Positions 7,848-16,093 of a stretch of DNA of 64,000 bases are shown piece by piece. The notes beneath the pieces are model-generated. The model worked only from the letters and a program-made list of their open reading frames with translations. It did no database searches and was not told the DNA's origin. Within the stretch, counting starts at the first letter, position 1; every line of letters begins with the position of its first letter. The DNA comes from an uncultured Acidimicrobiia bacterium. Its GTDB lineage: Bacteria; Actinomycetota; Acidimicrobiia; Spongiisociales; Spongiisociaceae. A program made the position numbers and the translations under genes. Location of the stretch: positions 1,896,548 through 1,960,547 of the forward strand of contig OY282370.1 in the NCBI GenBank assembly GCA_958295745.1. Direction: 5' to 3'.

Positions 7848-9584
7848 ATGTCGGATGCCGCGGTAACAGATCTGGTGGAGAGGGCGCGGGCCTGGATCGC
7901 CGCCGATCCCGACCCGTCCACCCGGGCCGAGCTCGAGGCCCTGATCGAGGCGGGCGGCCTAGAGGAGCTGGCCGACCGGATGGACGGAACCCTCCGCTTC
8001 GGGACCGCCGGGCTGCGCGGGGCAGTGGAAGCCGGATCCAATCGGATGAACCGGGCTTCGGTCATCCGGGCGGCCAAGGGGTTGGCGGATGTCCTGACAT
8101 CCCGCTGGGGCGGCCCTCCGCCGGGCCCGGTGGTGCTGGGGGGCGATGCCCGACTTTCCAGCCCCATCTTCATAGCCGACACCGCCGCGGTCCTGGCGGC
8201 GGCGGGCCTCGAGGTGCGGTTCTGGGAGGCGCCGGTTCCCACCCCGCTGGTCGCCTATGCGGTCAGGGCCCTGGGCGGTTGCGCGGGGGTGGCCGTCACC
8301 GCTAGCCACAACCCGCCCGAAGACAACGGCTACAAGGTCTACGACTCCAACGGCGCCCAGATAATCCCCCCGATGGACGCCGACATCGCGGCGGCTATCG
8401 ACCGGGTGGGCGGCGCAAGGGGCGTCCCGCGGGCGGAGGGCGCTCTGGAGGGCCGCCTTCCGGCGGTGCGTCCCATCGGGGACCGGGTGTTGGAGGGATA
8501 CAGGCGGTCCATCGCCGGTCTGCGCGTCCCGGGGGCGGGCGACCCGGGGCTGCGGATCGTCTACACCCCTCTCCACGGGGTGGGCTTGCGGCACGTGAGC
8601 GACGCCCTGTCGAGAGCCGGGTACGAGGATCTGCATCCGGTTTCCGAACAGGCGGCGCCCGACGGAAGGTTTCCCACCGTGCGCTTTCCCAACCCCGAGG
8701 AACCGGGGGCCATGGACCTGGCGCTGGCGCGGGCCGATTCGGTCGGCGCCGACCTGGTGCTGGCCAACGATCCCGATGCGGACCGTCTGGCGGCGGCGGT
8801 TCCCGGCGCCGGGGGCTGGACCGTTCTCACCGGGAATCAGGTAGGCGCGCTGCTAGCCGATTACATACTGTCGCACTACCGGGGCGGCGCCCGTCCGTTG
8901 ATCATCGACACGATCGTCAGCTCCCCGATGACCGCGCTGATCGGAGAAGCCTACGGGGCCCGGCACGAGACCACCCTCACTGGGTTCAAGTGGATCGCCA
9001 ATGCGGCCCTGGACATCGAAAGGGCCGGCGAGGCGGTCTTCGTCTTCGGATACGAGGAAGCGCTCGGCTATTCGATCGGCGGGGCGGTGAGAGACAAGGA
9101 CGGCATATCGGCTGCGCTGGTGTTTGCCGACCTGGCCGCCGAATGCCGGCGCGAGGGGCGGAATCCGGCGGATCGCCTGTCCGACCTGTACCGGCGGTTC
9201 GGTCTGTGGGTTTCGATCCAGAAGAGCATCAGAAGGCCGGGGCCGGCGGGTATGGAAGCCGTCGGGGCGGCGATCGACCGGCTGGGGGAGCGCCCGCCCC
9301 GCACGCTGGGAGGGACGGAGGTGGTCTCCGCCGAGGACTACCGGACGGACGCCGCCGAACGGCCCCGCTGGCTGGGGGAGGCGGCGTTGATCGTGCTCGC
9401 GCTCGAAGGGGGAAGCCGGGTGCTGGTGCGCCCCAGCGGCACCGAACCGAAGCTCAAGATATACGTGGATTCACGGGCGGCGGTGCCGGAGGGGGCCGAT
9501 CTGCGGACGCTCGAACAGAGCCTCGTCCGGCAGGCCGAACAGGCAGCGTCCGATCTGGCCGGATATCTGGGCTTGGATGGGTGA
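7848..9584 (+). CDS. Phosphoglucomutase/phosphomannomutase (alpha-D-phosphohexomutase)
   Basis: All four catalytic loops of the alpha-D-phosphohexomutase family are visible: the phosphoserine loop Thr-Ala-Ser-His-Asn-Pro-Pro (Ser153), the metal loop Asp-Pro-Asp-Ala-Asp-Arg, the sugar loop Gly-Tyr-Glu-Glu-Ala-Leu-Gly and the phosphate loop Arg-Pro-Ser-Gly-Thr-Glu-Pro-Lys. At 578 residues it has the length of the PGM2-like subgroup, which interconverts hexose 1- and 6-phosphates and sometimes pentose phosphates. Glucose versus mannose versus pentose preference cannot be set by eye. A TAGAGT -10 at 7835-7840 ends 7 nt before the ATG, suggesting a leaderless message. Confidence 0.92.
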   Translation: MSDAAVTDLVERARAWIAADPDPSTRAELEALIEAGGLEELADRMDGTLRFGTAGLRGAVEAGSNRMNRASVIRAAKGLADVLTSRWGGPPPGPVVLGGDARLSSPIFIADTAAVLAAAGLEVRFWEAPVPTPLVAYAVRALGGCAGVAVTASHNPPEDNGYKVYDSNGAQIIPPMDADIAAAIDRVGGARGVPRAEGALEGRLPAVRPIGDRVLEGYRRSIAGLRVPGAGDPGLRIVYTPLHGVGLRHVSDALSRAGYEDLHPVSEQAAPDGRFPTVRFPNPEEPGAMDLALARADSVGADLVLANDPDADRLAAAVPGAGGWTVLTGNQVGALLADYILSHYRGGARPLIIDTIVSSPMTALIGEAYGARHETTLTGFKWIANAALDIERAGEAVFVFGYEEALGYSIGGAVRDKDGISAALVFADLAAECRREGRNPADRLSDLYRRFGLWVSIQKSIRRPGPAGMEAVGAAIDRLGERPPRTLGGTEVVSAEDYRTDAAERPRWLGEAALIVLALEGGSRVLVRPSGTEPKLKIYVDSRAAVPEGADLRTLEQSLVRQAEQAASDLAGYLGLDG

Positions 9585-9699
9585 TCTCTTGCGGGGATCG
9601 AAGGGGCGGCCGTTGCCGGTTGGCCGGTCGGACGGGTATCGTTGCGGCTTGTTCCCGGGTGGGCGGTGAATTGTCGAAGCACTTCTGCGAGGAGGATGA

Positions 9700-11145
9700 A
9701 TGTCGTTAGTGGATGAACTGTTGCGGGCGCCGAAGACCCGGCTTCATATCGGAGGCGAATGGACGGAAGGCGAGAGCGAGATGGACGTTCTCGATCCGGC
9801 CACCGAGCAGGTGCTCGCTTCCGTCTCGACAGCTGGCCGGGTCCAGGCGGCAGCGGCCGTGGACGCGGCGTGGGGTGCCGCGCCCGAGTGGGCCGCCGCC
9901 CCGCCGCGGAAGCGGAGCGAGATACTGCGCCGGGCGTTCGAGATCATGCTCGAGCGGGAGGAGCGGCTGGCCGAGCTGATCGTGTTGGAGAACGGGAAGG
10001 CCTGGCCCGACGCGCTGGGCGAAGTCCGGTACGGGGCCGAGTTCTTCCGTTGGTTCTCCGAAGAGGCGGTGCGGATAACGGGTGAGATCCGAACGGCGCC
10101 GGGCGGCGACAAACGGATCGTGGTCCTGCCGGAGCCGGTCGGGGTTTCGCTGATGGTCACCCCATGGAACTTCCCGGCCGCCATGGCCACCCGCAAGATG
10201 GCGCCGGCTCTGGCCGCCGGATGCACCGTCATCCTCAAACCCGCCTCGGATACCCCGCTGTCGGCTCTGGCGGTGGCAGACATCCTCATGGAGGCCGGAC
10301 TCCCGCCCGGCGCGGTCAACGTGGTGACCGCCCGGGGGTCGTCGGGCGTGGTGGACGACATCCTCGATGACCCGAGAGTGAGGAAGCTGTCCTTCACCGG
10401 GTCCACCGAGGTGGGCCGGCTGCTGATGGCCAAGGCGGGCAGCCGGATAATGCGCACCAGCATGGAGCTGGGCGGCAACGCCCCGTTCGTGGTGTTCGAC
10501 GACGCCGACCTCGAGGCGGCCGTGGAGGGGGCGATGGTCGCCAAGATGCGCTGCGGAGGGGAGACCTGTGTGGCGGCCAACCGATTCTACGTGCAGGCCG
10601 GGGTGGCCGAGGCATTCACCTCCCGGCTGGGCGAGGCCATGTCCTCTCTGCGGATGGGGTCCGGCCTGGACCGGTCCACCGAGGTGGGCCCGATGATCAA
10701 CGCCCGGGCTATAGAGAAGATCGAGTCGCTGGTGGAGGGGGCGGTGGACGACGACGCCACGGTGGTCACCGGAGGGAATGCGCCGTCCGGACCGGGGTAC
10801 TTCTACGAGCCGACCGTCCTGTCGGATGTCTCGCCCGATGCGGTGATCCTCGGCCACGAGATCTTCGGGCCGGTGGCGCCGGTGGTTCCCTTCGAAACCG
10901 AGGAGGAGGTGATAGCGGCGGCCAACGACACCGAGCACGGTTTGATCTCCTACGTCTACACGGGGGACTTCGTTCGCGGCATCCGGGTGGCCGAAGCTAT
11001 CGAGTCGGGCATGGTGGCCCTCAACCGGGGTCTCGTGTCCGACGCGGCGGCGCCCTTCGGCGGGGTCAAGCAATCGGGAGTGGGGCGCGAGGGCAGCCAC
11101 CACGGGATGGACGAGTACCTGGAGCTCAAGTACCTCGCTTGGTAA
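9700..11145 (+). CDS. gabD: NAD(P)-dependent succinate-semialdehyde dehydrogenase
   Basis: This is an aldehyde dehydrogenase superfamily member of normal length (481 residues). It shows the cofactor segment Thr-Pro-Trp-Asn-Phe-Pro, the Gly-Ser-Thr-Glu-Val-Gly turn, the catalytic Glu in Glu-Leu-Gly-Gly-Asn-Ala-Pro and the catalytic Cys in Gly-Glu-Thr-Cys-Val-Ala-Ala-Asn-Arg. The last of these, with the C-terminal Gly-Gly-Val-Lys-Gln-Ser-Gly, is typical of succinate/glutarate-semialdehyde dehydrogenases, which finish GABA breakdown by making succinate. ATG 9700 follows a strong GAGGAGG-like site. No GABA transaminase is adjacent, so the physiological aldehyde is inferred from family only. Confidence 0.85.
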   Translation: MSLVDELLRAPKTRLHIGGEWTEGESEMDVLDPATEQVLASVSTAGRVQAAAAVDAAWGAAPEWAAAPPRKRSEILRRAFEIMLEREERLAELIVLENGKAWPDALGEVRYGAEFFRWFSEEAVRITGEIRTAPGGDKRIVVLPEPVGVSLMVTPWNFPAAMATRKMAPALAAGCTVILKPASDTPLSALAVADILMEAGLPPGAVNVVTARGSSGVVDDILDDPRVRKLSFTGSTEVGRLLMAKAGSRIMRTSMELGGNAPFVVFDDADLEAAVEGAMVAKMRCGGETCVAANRFYVQAGVAEAFTSRLGEAMSSLRMGSGLDRSTEVGPMINARAIEKIESLVEGAVDDDATVVTGGNAPSGPGYFYEPTVLSDVSPDAVILGHEIFGPVAPVVPFETEEEVIAAANDTEHGLISYVYTGDFVRGIRVAEAIESGMVALNRGLVSDAAAPFGGVKQSGVGREGSHHGMDEYLELKYLAW

Positions 11146-11170
11146 CGCGGCCCGTCGCCTCTCGGGAGGC

Positions 11171-11176
11171 TACGCT
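11171..11176 (+). promoter_or_regulatory. -10 element upstream of the lipoprotein gene
   Basis: TACGCT ends 9 nt before the ATG at 11186 and no ribosome-binding site is visible, consistent with a leaderless or near-leaderless transcript. Confidence 0.4.
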
Positions 11177-11185
11177 CGGCCCGGC

Positions 11186-12646
11186 ATGACCGCCGTTCCC
11201 GCCCGCTGCCGGACCTTGCGATGGCCCGCCGCGGTTGCGGGCGTGGTTCTCTGCTTGGCGGCCGGGGGTTGCGCCTCGGCGCCGGAGGGGCCGCCGACGG
11301 GCGCCGGTTCATCGGCCGCCCCTGCTTCATCCACCGTTCCGGCCCCGGTCTCCGCAACCGCAGGGATGACCGCCGCGACGGCCGCCGCCCCGGCAGGCTC
11401 TGCCGTTGCCGCCCCTCCCTCCACCACCACGACGACGGCGCCCACCACTACTGCCGCCGCGGCGCCCTGGCCCCTGTCCGACGCCCAAGCCCTTCAGATC
11501 GAGGGGTTGATGGCCGAGGTCGAGTCTCTGCGGGGCCGGGCCTTTCTGCGCCGGCCGGAGGTGGACGCCGTAACGCCCGAAGAGGCGGCCGGGCGGTTGC
11601 CGGATACTTCCGGTGAGGCGTCTCGGGAGGCGATCCGGTATTGGCGGGCCCTGCTCGAGCTCCTGGGAGCGGCGGAGGCCGACGACGGCCTCGAGGAGGT
11701 CCTCGCCGATCTGGCCGCCCCGGGATCCGATTCCTTCTACGACTACGAACAGGGCCGCATCGTGATAGCCGCCGCCGACGGGGAACCGCTGGACGAATAC
11801 CAGAGTTGGGTGCTGGTAGGAGAGCTGGTGAAGGGGCTGTCGCACCAGCACCATCCGCAGCTGACGCCGGACGGTATCCCGGAAGAGAGTGAGGACCCCG
11901 ACCGGGCGGCGGCGCGGATGGCCCTGCTCGAAGGAGAGGCGGCGCTCGTCCAGGCTCTCTATCTGGATTCCCTGCCGCCCGAACAGAGGGAAACGGTGGC
12001 CGCCAAGGCGGAAGAAAAGTCCGGGACGGCGCTCGCCCGGGCTCCGGAGATGCTGCGTTACCTGGCCCGCTTCCCCGTCCGGGCCGGAGCGTCGCTGGCG
12101 GTCGATCTGTACCGTTTGGGGGGCGCGGCGGCTCTCGACCAGGCTCTCGACCGCCCGCCCGCCACCACGGAGCAGGTGCTCCACACCGAGCATTACCGCA
12201 ACCTGGCGCCGGCGGTGGAGGTGGAACCCTTCGACCTCGAGATGGAAGGGTACGTGCTGGTGGAGGAGGGCACCTGGGGGGAGCGTCGCTGGCGGGCGTT
12301 GTTGTCCCATTACGGAGGGGCGGTCATGGCCGCCAGGGCGGCCGCCGGCTGGGGCGGGGACCGGTACCAGATACTCTGGGCGCCTTCGGAGGGGGAGGTG
12401 GTGTTCGTGGTCCGCTACGCGGCCGACTCTTTCTCGGACGCGTCCGAGATGAACGCGGGCATACGGGGCCTGATCATGTCGGGTATGGCGGTGGGGTCTT
12501 CCCTGGTGGTAGACACCATGACCGAGTGGGTGGGGGGAGACGACTACGCCATGCTGGCCTGGGACGTGGATGCGCTCACTTTCCTGGCCGCTTCCGACCA
12601 CTCGGTAGGCAGCCGGCTGGCCGCCCGGCTGGGGGTGGGGCGGTGA
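11186..12646 (+). CDS. Lipoprotein resembling actinobacterial metallopeptidases but lacking HExxH
   Basis: A signal peptide ends in a lipobox-like Leu-Ala-Ala-Gly-Gly-Cys (Cys at about residue 29), so the protein should be lipidated and anchored outside the membrane. An Ala/Thr/Pro linker runs to about residue 90. The folded part contains a helix Val-Gly-Glu-Leu-Val-Lys-Gly-Leu, where related putative zinc proteases read His-Glu-Leu-x-His-x-Leu, and later the companion segment Leu-Glu-Gly-Glu-Ala-Ala-Leu-Val-Gln. Both zinc-ligand histidines are missing while the Glu remains, so it is probably catalytically dead or has another role. Its stop overlaps the rsmI start (TGATG), which may reflect compact packing only. 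Confidence 0.6.
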   Translation: MTAVPARCRTLRWPAAVAGVVLCLAAGGCASAPEGPPTGAGSSAAPASSTVPAPVSATAGMTAATAAAPAGSAVAAPPSTTTTTAPTTTAAAAPWPLSDAQALQIEGLMAEVESLRGRAFLRRPEVDAVTPEEAAGRLPDTSGEASREAIRYWRALLELLGAAEADDGLEEVLADLAAPGSDSFYDYEQGRIVIAAADGEPLDEYQSWVLVGELVKGLSHQHHPQLTPDGIPEESEDPDRAAARMALLEGEAALVQALYLDSLPPEQRETVAAKAEEKSGTALARAPEMLRYLARFPVRAGASLAVDLYRLGGAAALDQALDRPPATTEQVLHTEHYRNLAPAVEVEPFDLEMEGYVLVEEGTWGERRWRALLSHYGGAVMAARAAAGWGGDRYQILWAPSEGEVVFVVRYAADSFSDASEMNAGIRGLIMSGMAVGSSLVVDTMTEWVGGDDYAMLAWDVDALTFLAASDHSVGSRLAARLGVGR

Positions 12647-13467
12647 TGGGCGGCCGTCTGTTTCTGTGCGGGACGCCGATCGGTCATCTGGGCGACGCCT
12701 CTCCGCGGCTGGCCCGGGTGCTGGGAAAGGCGGATGTGATCTTCGCCGAGGACACCCGCCGGGCGCGGGTGCTGCTGGACCACCTGGGGGTGGGCGCCCG
12801 TCCGGAGTCCTATTTTTCCGGCAACGAGGCCCGGCGGTCGGCCCGGCTGGCCCGGTTGTTGGAAGCGGGCGCGACGGTGGCGCTCATCACCGACGCCGGG
12901 ATGCCGGCGGTGGCCGATCCGGGTCTCTCCGCGGTGCGGGCCGCCCGACGCGCGGGCGCGTCCGTCTCGGTGGTGCCGGGGCCCAGCGCGGTGGTGTCGG
13001 CCTTGGCGGTGTCGGGCCTGGCCTCCGAGAGGTTCGTGTTCGAAGGGTTCCTGCCGCGCAAGGGCAGGGAGCGGGCCGAGCGGTTGGAGGTCTTGGCGGC
13101 CGAGGTCCGCACCATGGTTCTGTTCTCGGCGCCGTCCCGGGCGGTCTCCGACCTGTCGGATCTGTCCGAAACCCTGGGCGGGGACCGCCGGGCGACGGTG
13201 GCCCGCGAGCTGACCAAGGCGCACGAGGAGGTGTGGTCGGGGACGCTGGGGGAGGCGGCGGCGGAATGGAGCAGGCGGACTCCTCGAGGGGAGTTCACCC
13301 TGGTGGTGGAGGGAAGGGCGGGTTCGGTTCCCCCTATGGCGGCGGCGGTCAGGGAGGTCGAGGCCCGGATGGCGGGCGGGGCGCCGATGTCCGCGGCGGT
13401 GAGGAAGGTGGCCGAAGGACTGGGGATCGGCCGCCGGGCGCTGTACGAGGCGGTGCTCCGAGAGTGA
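12646..13467 (+). CDS. rsmI: 16S rRNA (cytidine-1402-2'-O)-methyltransferase
   Basis: The 273-residue protein begins Leu-Phe-Leu-Cys-Gly-Thr-Pro-Ile-Gly-His-Leu-Gly-Asp, the RsmI version of the SAM-dependent tetrapyrrole-methylase fold. It contains the Glu-Asp-Thr-Arg-Arg motif and the Thr-Asp-Ala-Gly-Met-Pro-Ala-Val-Ala-Asp-Pro-Gly loop. RsmI 2'-O-methylates C1402 in the decoding centre of 16S rRNA using SAM. ATG 12646 overlaps the TGA of the lipoprotein gene, with a G-rich ribosome site upstream. It heads a compact run rsmI-tatD-rsmA-ispE; two of the four act on 16S rRNA, so this is a ribosome-maturation and housekeeping operon. Confidence 0.93.
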   Translation: MGGRLFLCGTPIGHLGDASPRLARVLGKADVIFAEDTRRARVLLDHLGVGARPESYFSGNEARRSARLARLLEAGATVALITDAGMPAVADPGLSAVRAARRAGASVSVVPGPSAVVSALAVSGLASERFVFEGFLPRKGRERAERLEVLAAEVRTMVLFSAPSRAVSDLSDLSETLGGDRRATVARELTKAHEEVWSGTLGEAAAEWSRRTPRGEFTLVVEGRAGSVPPMAAAVREVEARMAGGAPMSAAVRKVAEGLGIGRRALYEAVLRE

Positions 13468-13496
13468 CGCCGTCGCGGCCGCTACCCTCGCCGGTC

Positions 13497-14246
13497 ATGG
13501 TCCGATGGGTGGATACGCACTGCCATCTGCAGCTGGACGAGCGGCCCGCCGGGATGCTCCTCGAGCGGGCGGAGAACGTCCGGCATGTGGTGGTTCCCGG
13601 AGTCGATCTCGAGTCCAGCAGGTCGGCCCGCGCCCTCGCCCTGCGTTATCCGGGCCGGGTCTCGTTCGCCGCCGGGCTCCACCCCCATGAAGCCTCCCGC
13701 TGGCCCGAGGAGCGGGAGGGCCTGGCCGAACTGATGGAGGAAGCGGCGGCGGTGGGGGAGACGGGGCTGGATTTCTACCGCAACCTGTCGCCGCCCGCCG
13801 CCCAGGTGGACAGTTTCGTCGAGCATCACCGGCTGGCCCGCGCCTCAGGCAAACCCCTGATCGTCCACTGTCGGGACGCCTTTCGCCAAATATACGATCT
13901 GCTGGAGCGGGAGGGCGCCGGGCCTTGGGTGGTGCTCCATTGCTGGACCGGCGGGCCCAGATGGTCGAAGCGGTTCACGGAGCTGGGGGTTACCTTCTCC
14001 TTTGCCGGTCCGGTCACCTTCGAGACCGGGGACACGGTGCGCCGGGGTGCGGCCGTCATCCCCCCCGACCGGGCGGTGGTGGAAACCGACACCCCCTACC
14101 TGGCGCCGGTTCCCCACCGGGGAGGGCCCAACGAACCGGCCTACACGCCGCTGGTGGGCGCCGCCCTGGGGCGGGTGTGGGGGCTGGACGCCAGGGAGGT
14201 GGCCCGGCTGACCGGCGCCCGGGCGGCCCGGGTATTCGGGCTGTGA
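13497..14246 (+). CDS. tatD: TatD-family metal-dependent deoxyribonuclease
   Basis: The N-terminal metal motif Asp-Thr-His-Cys-His-Leu is followed by the further TatD ligands: Gly-Glu-Thr-Gly-Leu-Asp (catalytic Glu), a His in Val-His-Cys-Arg-Asp, a His in Leu-His-Cys-Trp-Thr-Gly and the Asp of Glu-Thr-Asp-Thr-Pro-Tyr. Family members are 3'-5' exonucleases linked to DNA repair and turnover. ATG 13497 has a TACCCT -10 at 13483-13488 and no ribosome site, suggesting its own leaderless start inside the operon; GTG 13464, overlapping the rsmI stop, is the alternative and would add 11 residues. Length (249 residues) is typical. Confidence 0.92.
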   Translation: MVRWVDTHCHLQLDERPAGMLLERAENVRHVVVPGVDLESSRSARALALRYPGRVSFAAGLHPHEASRWPEEREGLAELMEEAAAVGETGLDFYRNLSPPAAQVDSFVEHHRLARASGKPLIVHCRDAFRQIYDLLEREGAGPWVVLHCWTGGPRWSKRFTELGVTFSFAGPVTFETGDTVRRGAAVIPPDRAVVETDTPYLAPVPHRGGPNEPAYTPLVGAALGRVWGLDAREVARLTGARAARVFGL

Positions 14247-15067
14247 GCCAGACCCGATCCGACATCCGCCTGTTGCTGGACCGGCACGGGATCATCCCCC
14301 GCCGCCGGCTCGGCCAGCACTTCTTGGCCGACCCCAACATCGTCGCCAAGATCGTATCGCTGGCCGGCGACCCGTCCGGCGCCAGAGCCTTGGAGATCGG
14401 GGTGGGAACCGGGACGCTCACCAAGGCGCTGGCCGAGGCCGGGTTTGCGGTGACCGCCTACGAGATCGACGAGCGGCTGCGTCCGCTCATCTCCGAGGTC
14501 TTGGCCGGGCGGGAGGTGGAGGTGCGCTACGGAGACGCCGCCCGGATCGACGTTTCCGAGCTGGGGTCCGGAGACAGCTGGGTGCTGGCGGCCAACCTGC
14601 CCTACCAGGTGGGCACCTCGATCCTGCTGGACCTGCTGGCGGGTGCGGCCGGCTTGCGGCGGTGCGTGGTGATGCTGCAGCGGGAGGCAGCAGAGCGTTT
14701 GGTGGCCCGACCCGGATCCAAGACCTACGGCCTGCCGAGCGTGGCGGCGGCGCTCTACGGGGCCGCCCGCTTGGAGTTCCGAGTCCCCCCCCAGGTGTTC
14801 CTGCCGCGACCCAACGTGGATTCGGCGGTGGTGGTGGTCGAACGCACCGCGGCGCCAGACCCGCTCCGCAAGCTGGCTGTCCGGGCGGCGTCCGCCGGAT
14901 TCGGGCGGAGACGCAAGATGCTCCGCTCGTCCCTCCGCTCCGTACTGCCCCCGCCGGTGGAGGATCGGCTCCGGGAGGCCGGCATCGACCCTTCCCTGCG
15001 GGCCGAGAACCTGGACGCCGACCGGTTCCTGGCCATCGCCGCGGCGATACGGGAGGCGGGCGGATGA
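14243..15067 (+). CDS. rsmA: 16S rRNA dimethyladenosine transferase KsgA/RsmA
   Basis: The sequence has Arg-Arg-Leu-Gly-Gln-His-Phe-Leu, the SAM loop Leu-Glu-Ile-Gly-Val-Gly-Thr-Gly, and the catalytic Asn-Leu-Pro-Tyr motif, all diagnostic for KsgA. The enzyme dimethylates A1518 and A1519 near the 3' end of 16S rRNA as a late 30S assembly checkpoint. GTG 14243 overlaps the tatD stop and the gene's own stop overlaps ispE, giving four nearly fused genes. The length of 274 residues is normal. The tatD-rsmA-ispE order is a widespread actinobacterial arrangement. Confidence 0.95.
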   Translation: MSQTRSDIRLLLDRHGIIPRRRLGQHFLADPNIVAKIVSLAGDPSGARALEIGVGTGTLTKALAEAGFAVTAYEIDERLRPLISEVLAGREVEVRYGDAARIDVSELGSGDSWVLAANLPYQVGTSILLDLLAGAAGLRRCVVMLQREAAERLVARPGSKTYGLPSVAAALYGAARLEFRVPPQVFLPRPNVDSAVVVVERTAAPDPLRKLAVRAASAGFGRRRKMLRSSLRSVLPPPVEDRLREAGIDPSLRAENLDADRFLAIAAAIREAGG

Positions 15068-15924
15068 GCGTCCTGCGGGCCCTAGCCCCGGCCAAGCTCA
15101 ACCTCTTCCTGAAGCTGGGGTCCAGGGATTCCTCGGGGCTGCACCCCGTCCGCAGCCTGCAGCAATCGGTCGGATGGCACGACATCTTGACCATGGAGGA
15201 GTCAAGCGCAGACCGCCTCCGTATCCATGGCGCCGACCTGCCTTCGGGAGAGGAGAACCTGGTTTGGAAAGCGGTGGCGGCCCTGCGGGGGCGGACCGGG
15301 GATCTCCGCCGGGCGGAGTTCGTGCTCTGGAAGCGGATCCCTGTGGCGGCCGGCTTGGCCGGAGGCAGCTCCGATGCGGCGGCGGCCTTGCTTCTGTACG
15401 GCGGCGAGGCTGGGATGGGGTTGGAAGAGCTGGCCGGAACGGGCGCCTCGGTGGGAGCCGACGTGCCCTTCTGCCTGTACGGGGGCCGGCGGCGGGTAGG
15501 CGGCTACGGAGAGCATATCGGCCCGCCGATCGAGGAGGGCGAAGGGTTCTGGGCGGCGGCGGCGGTGCCGCCCTTCCCCCTGGAGACGGCCCGGGTGTAC
15601 GAGGCGTGGGACCGGATGGGAGAACCGGAGGGGCCTCGGGTGCCGGGGTGGGCGCTGCCGCCGGAGATACGGGGGCACGCGCCGCTGTCCAACGACCTCT
15701 ATCCGGCCGCGGTGCGGTGTGAACCCGATCTCGACGACTGGCGCGCCGAGCTGGAGGATCGCTGGGACCGACCGGTGCTCATGTCAGGGAGCGGGCCGGC
15801 CCTGTACGGCTTGTTCTCCGACCGGGCGGAGGCGCAGGAGGCGTTGGCGTTGGCGCCGCCGGAGGCCCGTTCGGCTTTTGCCGCCCCGACGGTGGGGATC
15901 GGAGTCCGGGTCGAAGACGGGTGA
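15064..15924 (+). CDS. ispE: 4-diphosphocytidyl-2-C-methyl-D-erythritol kinase
   Basis: A GHMP kinase with Ala-Pro-Ala-Lys-Leu-Asn-Leu-Phe-Leu at the N terminus, the ATP loop Pro-Val-Ala-Ala-Gly-Leu-Ala-Gly-Gly-Ser-Ser-Asp-Ala-Ala and the C-terminal Met-Ser-Gly-Ser-Gly-Pro-Ala. It phosphorylates CDP-methylerythritol in the MEP isoprenoid pathway, which also uses the dxs found at the far end of this window. ATG 15064 overlaps the rsmA stop. Its 286 residues match the family. It is the last gene of the operon; a promoter for tRNA-Gln follows within 50 bp. Confidence 0.95.
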   Translation: MSVLRALAPAKLNLFLKLGSRDSSGLHPVRSLQQSVGWHDILTMEESSADRLRIHGADLPSGEENLVWKAVAALRGRTGDLRRAEFVLWKRIPVAAGLAGGSSDAAAALLLYGGEAGMGLEELAGTGASVGADVPFCLYGGRRRVGGYGEHIGPPIEEGEGFWAAAAVPPFPLETARVYEAWDRMGEPEGPRVPGWALPPEIRGHAPLSNDLYPAAVRCEPDLDDWRAELEDRWDRPVLMSGSGPALYGLFSDRAEAQEALALAPPEARSAFAAPTVGIGVRVEDG

Positions 15925-15970
15925 GGCGGCGGGGAAGAGTAGAGAGACAGGTACAACGAACTCACCCTCC

Positions 15971-15976
15971 TATAAT
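15971..15976 (+). promoter_or_regulatory. Consensus -10 (TATAAT) for tRNA-Gln
   Basis: A perfect TATAAT lies 24 bp upstream of the mature tRNA 5' end, the right distance for a tRNA promoter. The -35 region around 15948 is weak. Confidence 0.6.
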
Positions 15977-15999
15977 GACGGGTTGCCGTACAGATACGG

Positions 16000-16071
16000 T
16001 GGGGGGTGGTGTAATTGGCAGCACAGCGGGTTTTGGTCCCGCCGGTACGGGTTCGAGCCCTGTCCCCCCAG
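16000..16071 (+). tRNA. tRNA-Gln (anticodon UUG)
   Basis: The acceptor stem TGGGGGG (16000-16006) pairs with CCCCCCA (16064-16070). The anticodon stem GCGGG/CCCGC encloses loop 16031-16037 with TTG at 16033-16035. The T arm contains GGTTCGAGCC. The discriminator is G16071 and CCA is not encoded. The U1-A72 start is a known identity feature of tRNA-Gln. Confidence 0.95.
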
Positions 16072-16093
16072 CGAGCAAGAGGAGTGATTTCAC

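Noticed and set aside
9706-11103. Long minus-strand frame opposite gabD
   Set aside because: It is a high-GC antisense shadow of a well-supported aldehyde dehydrogenase.
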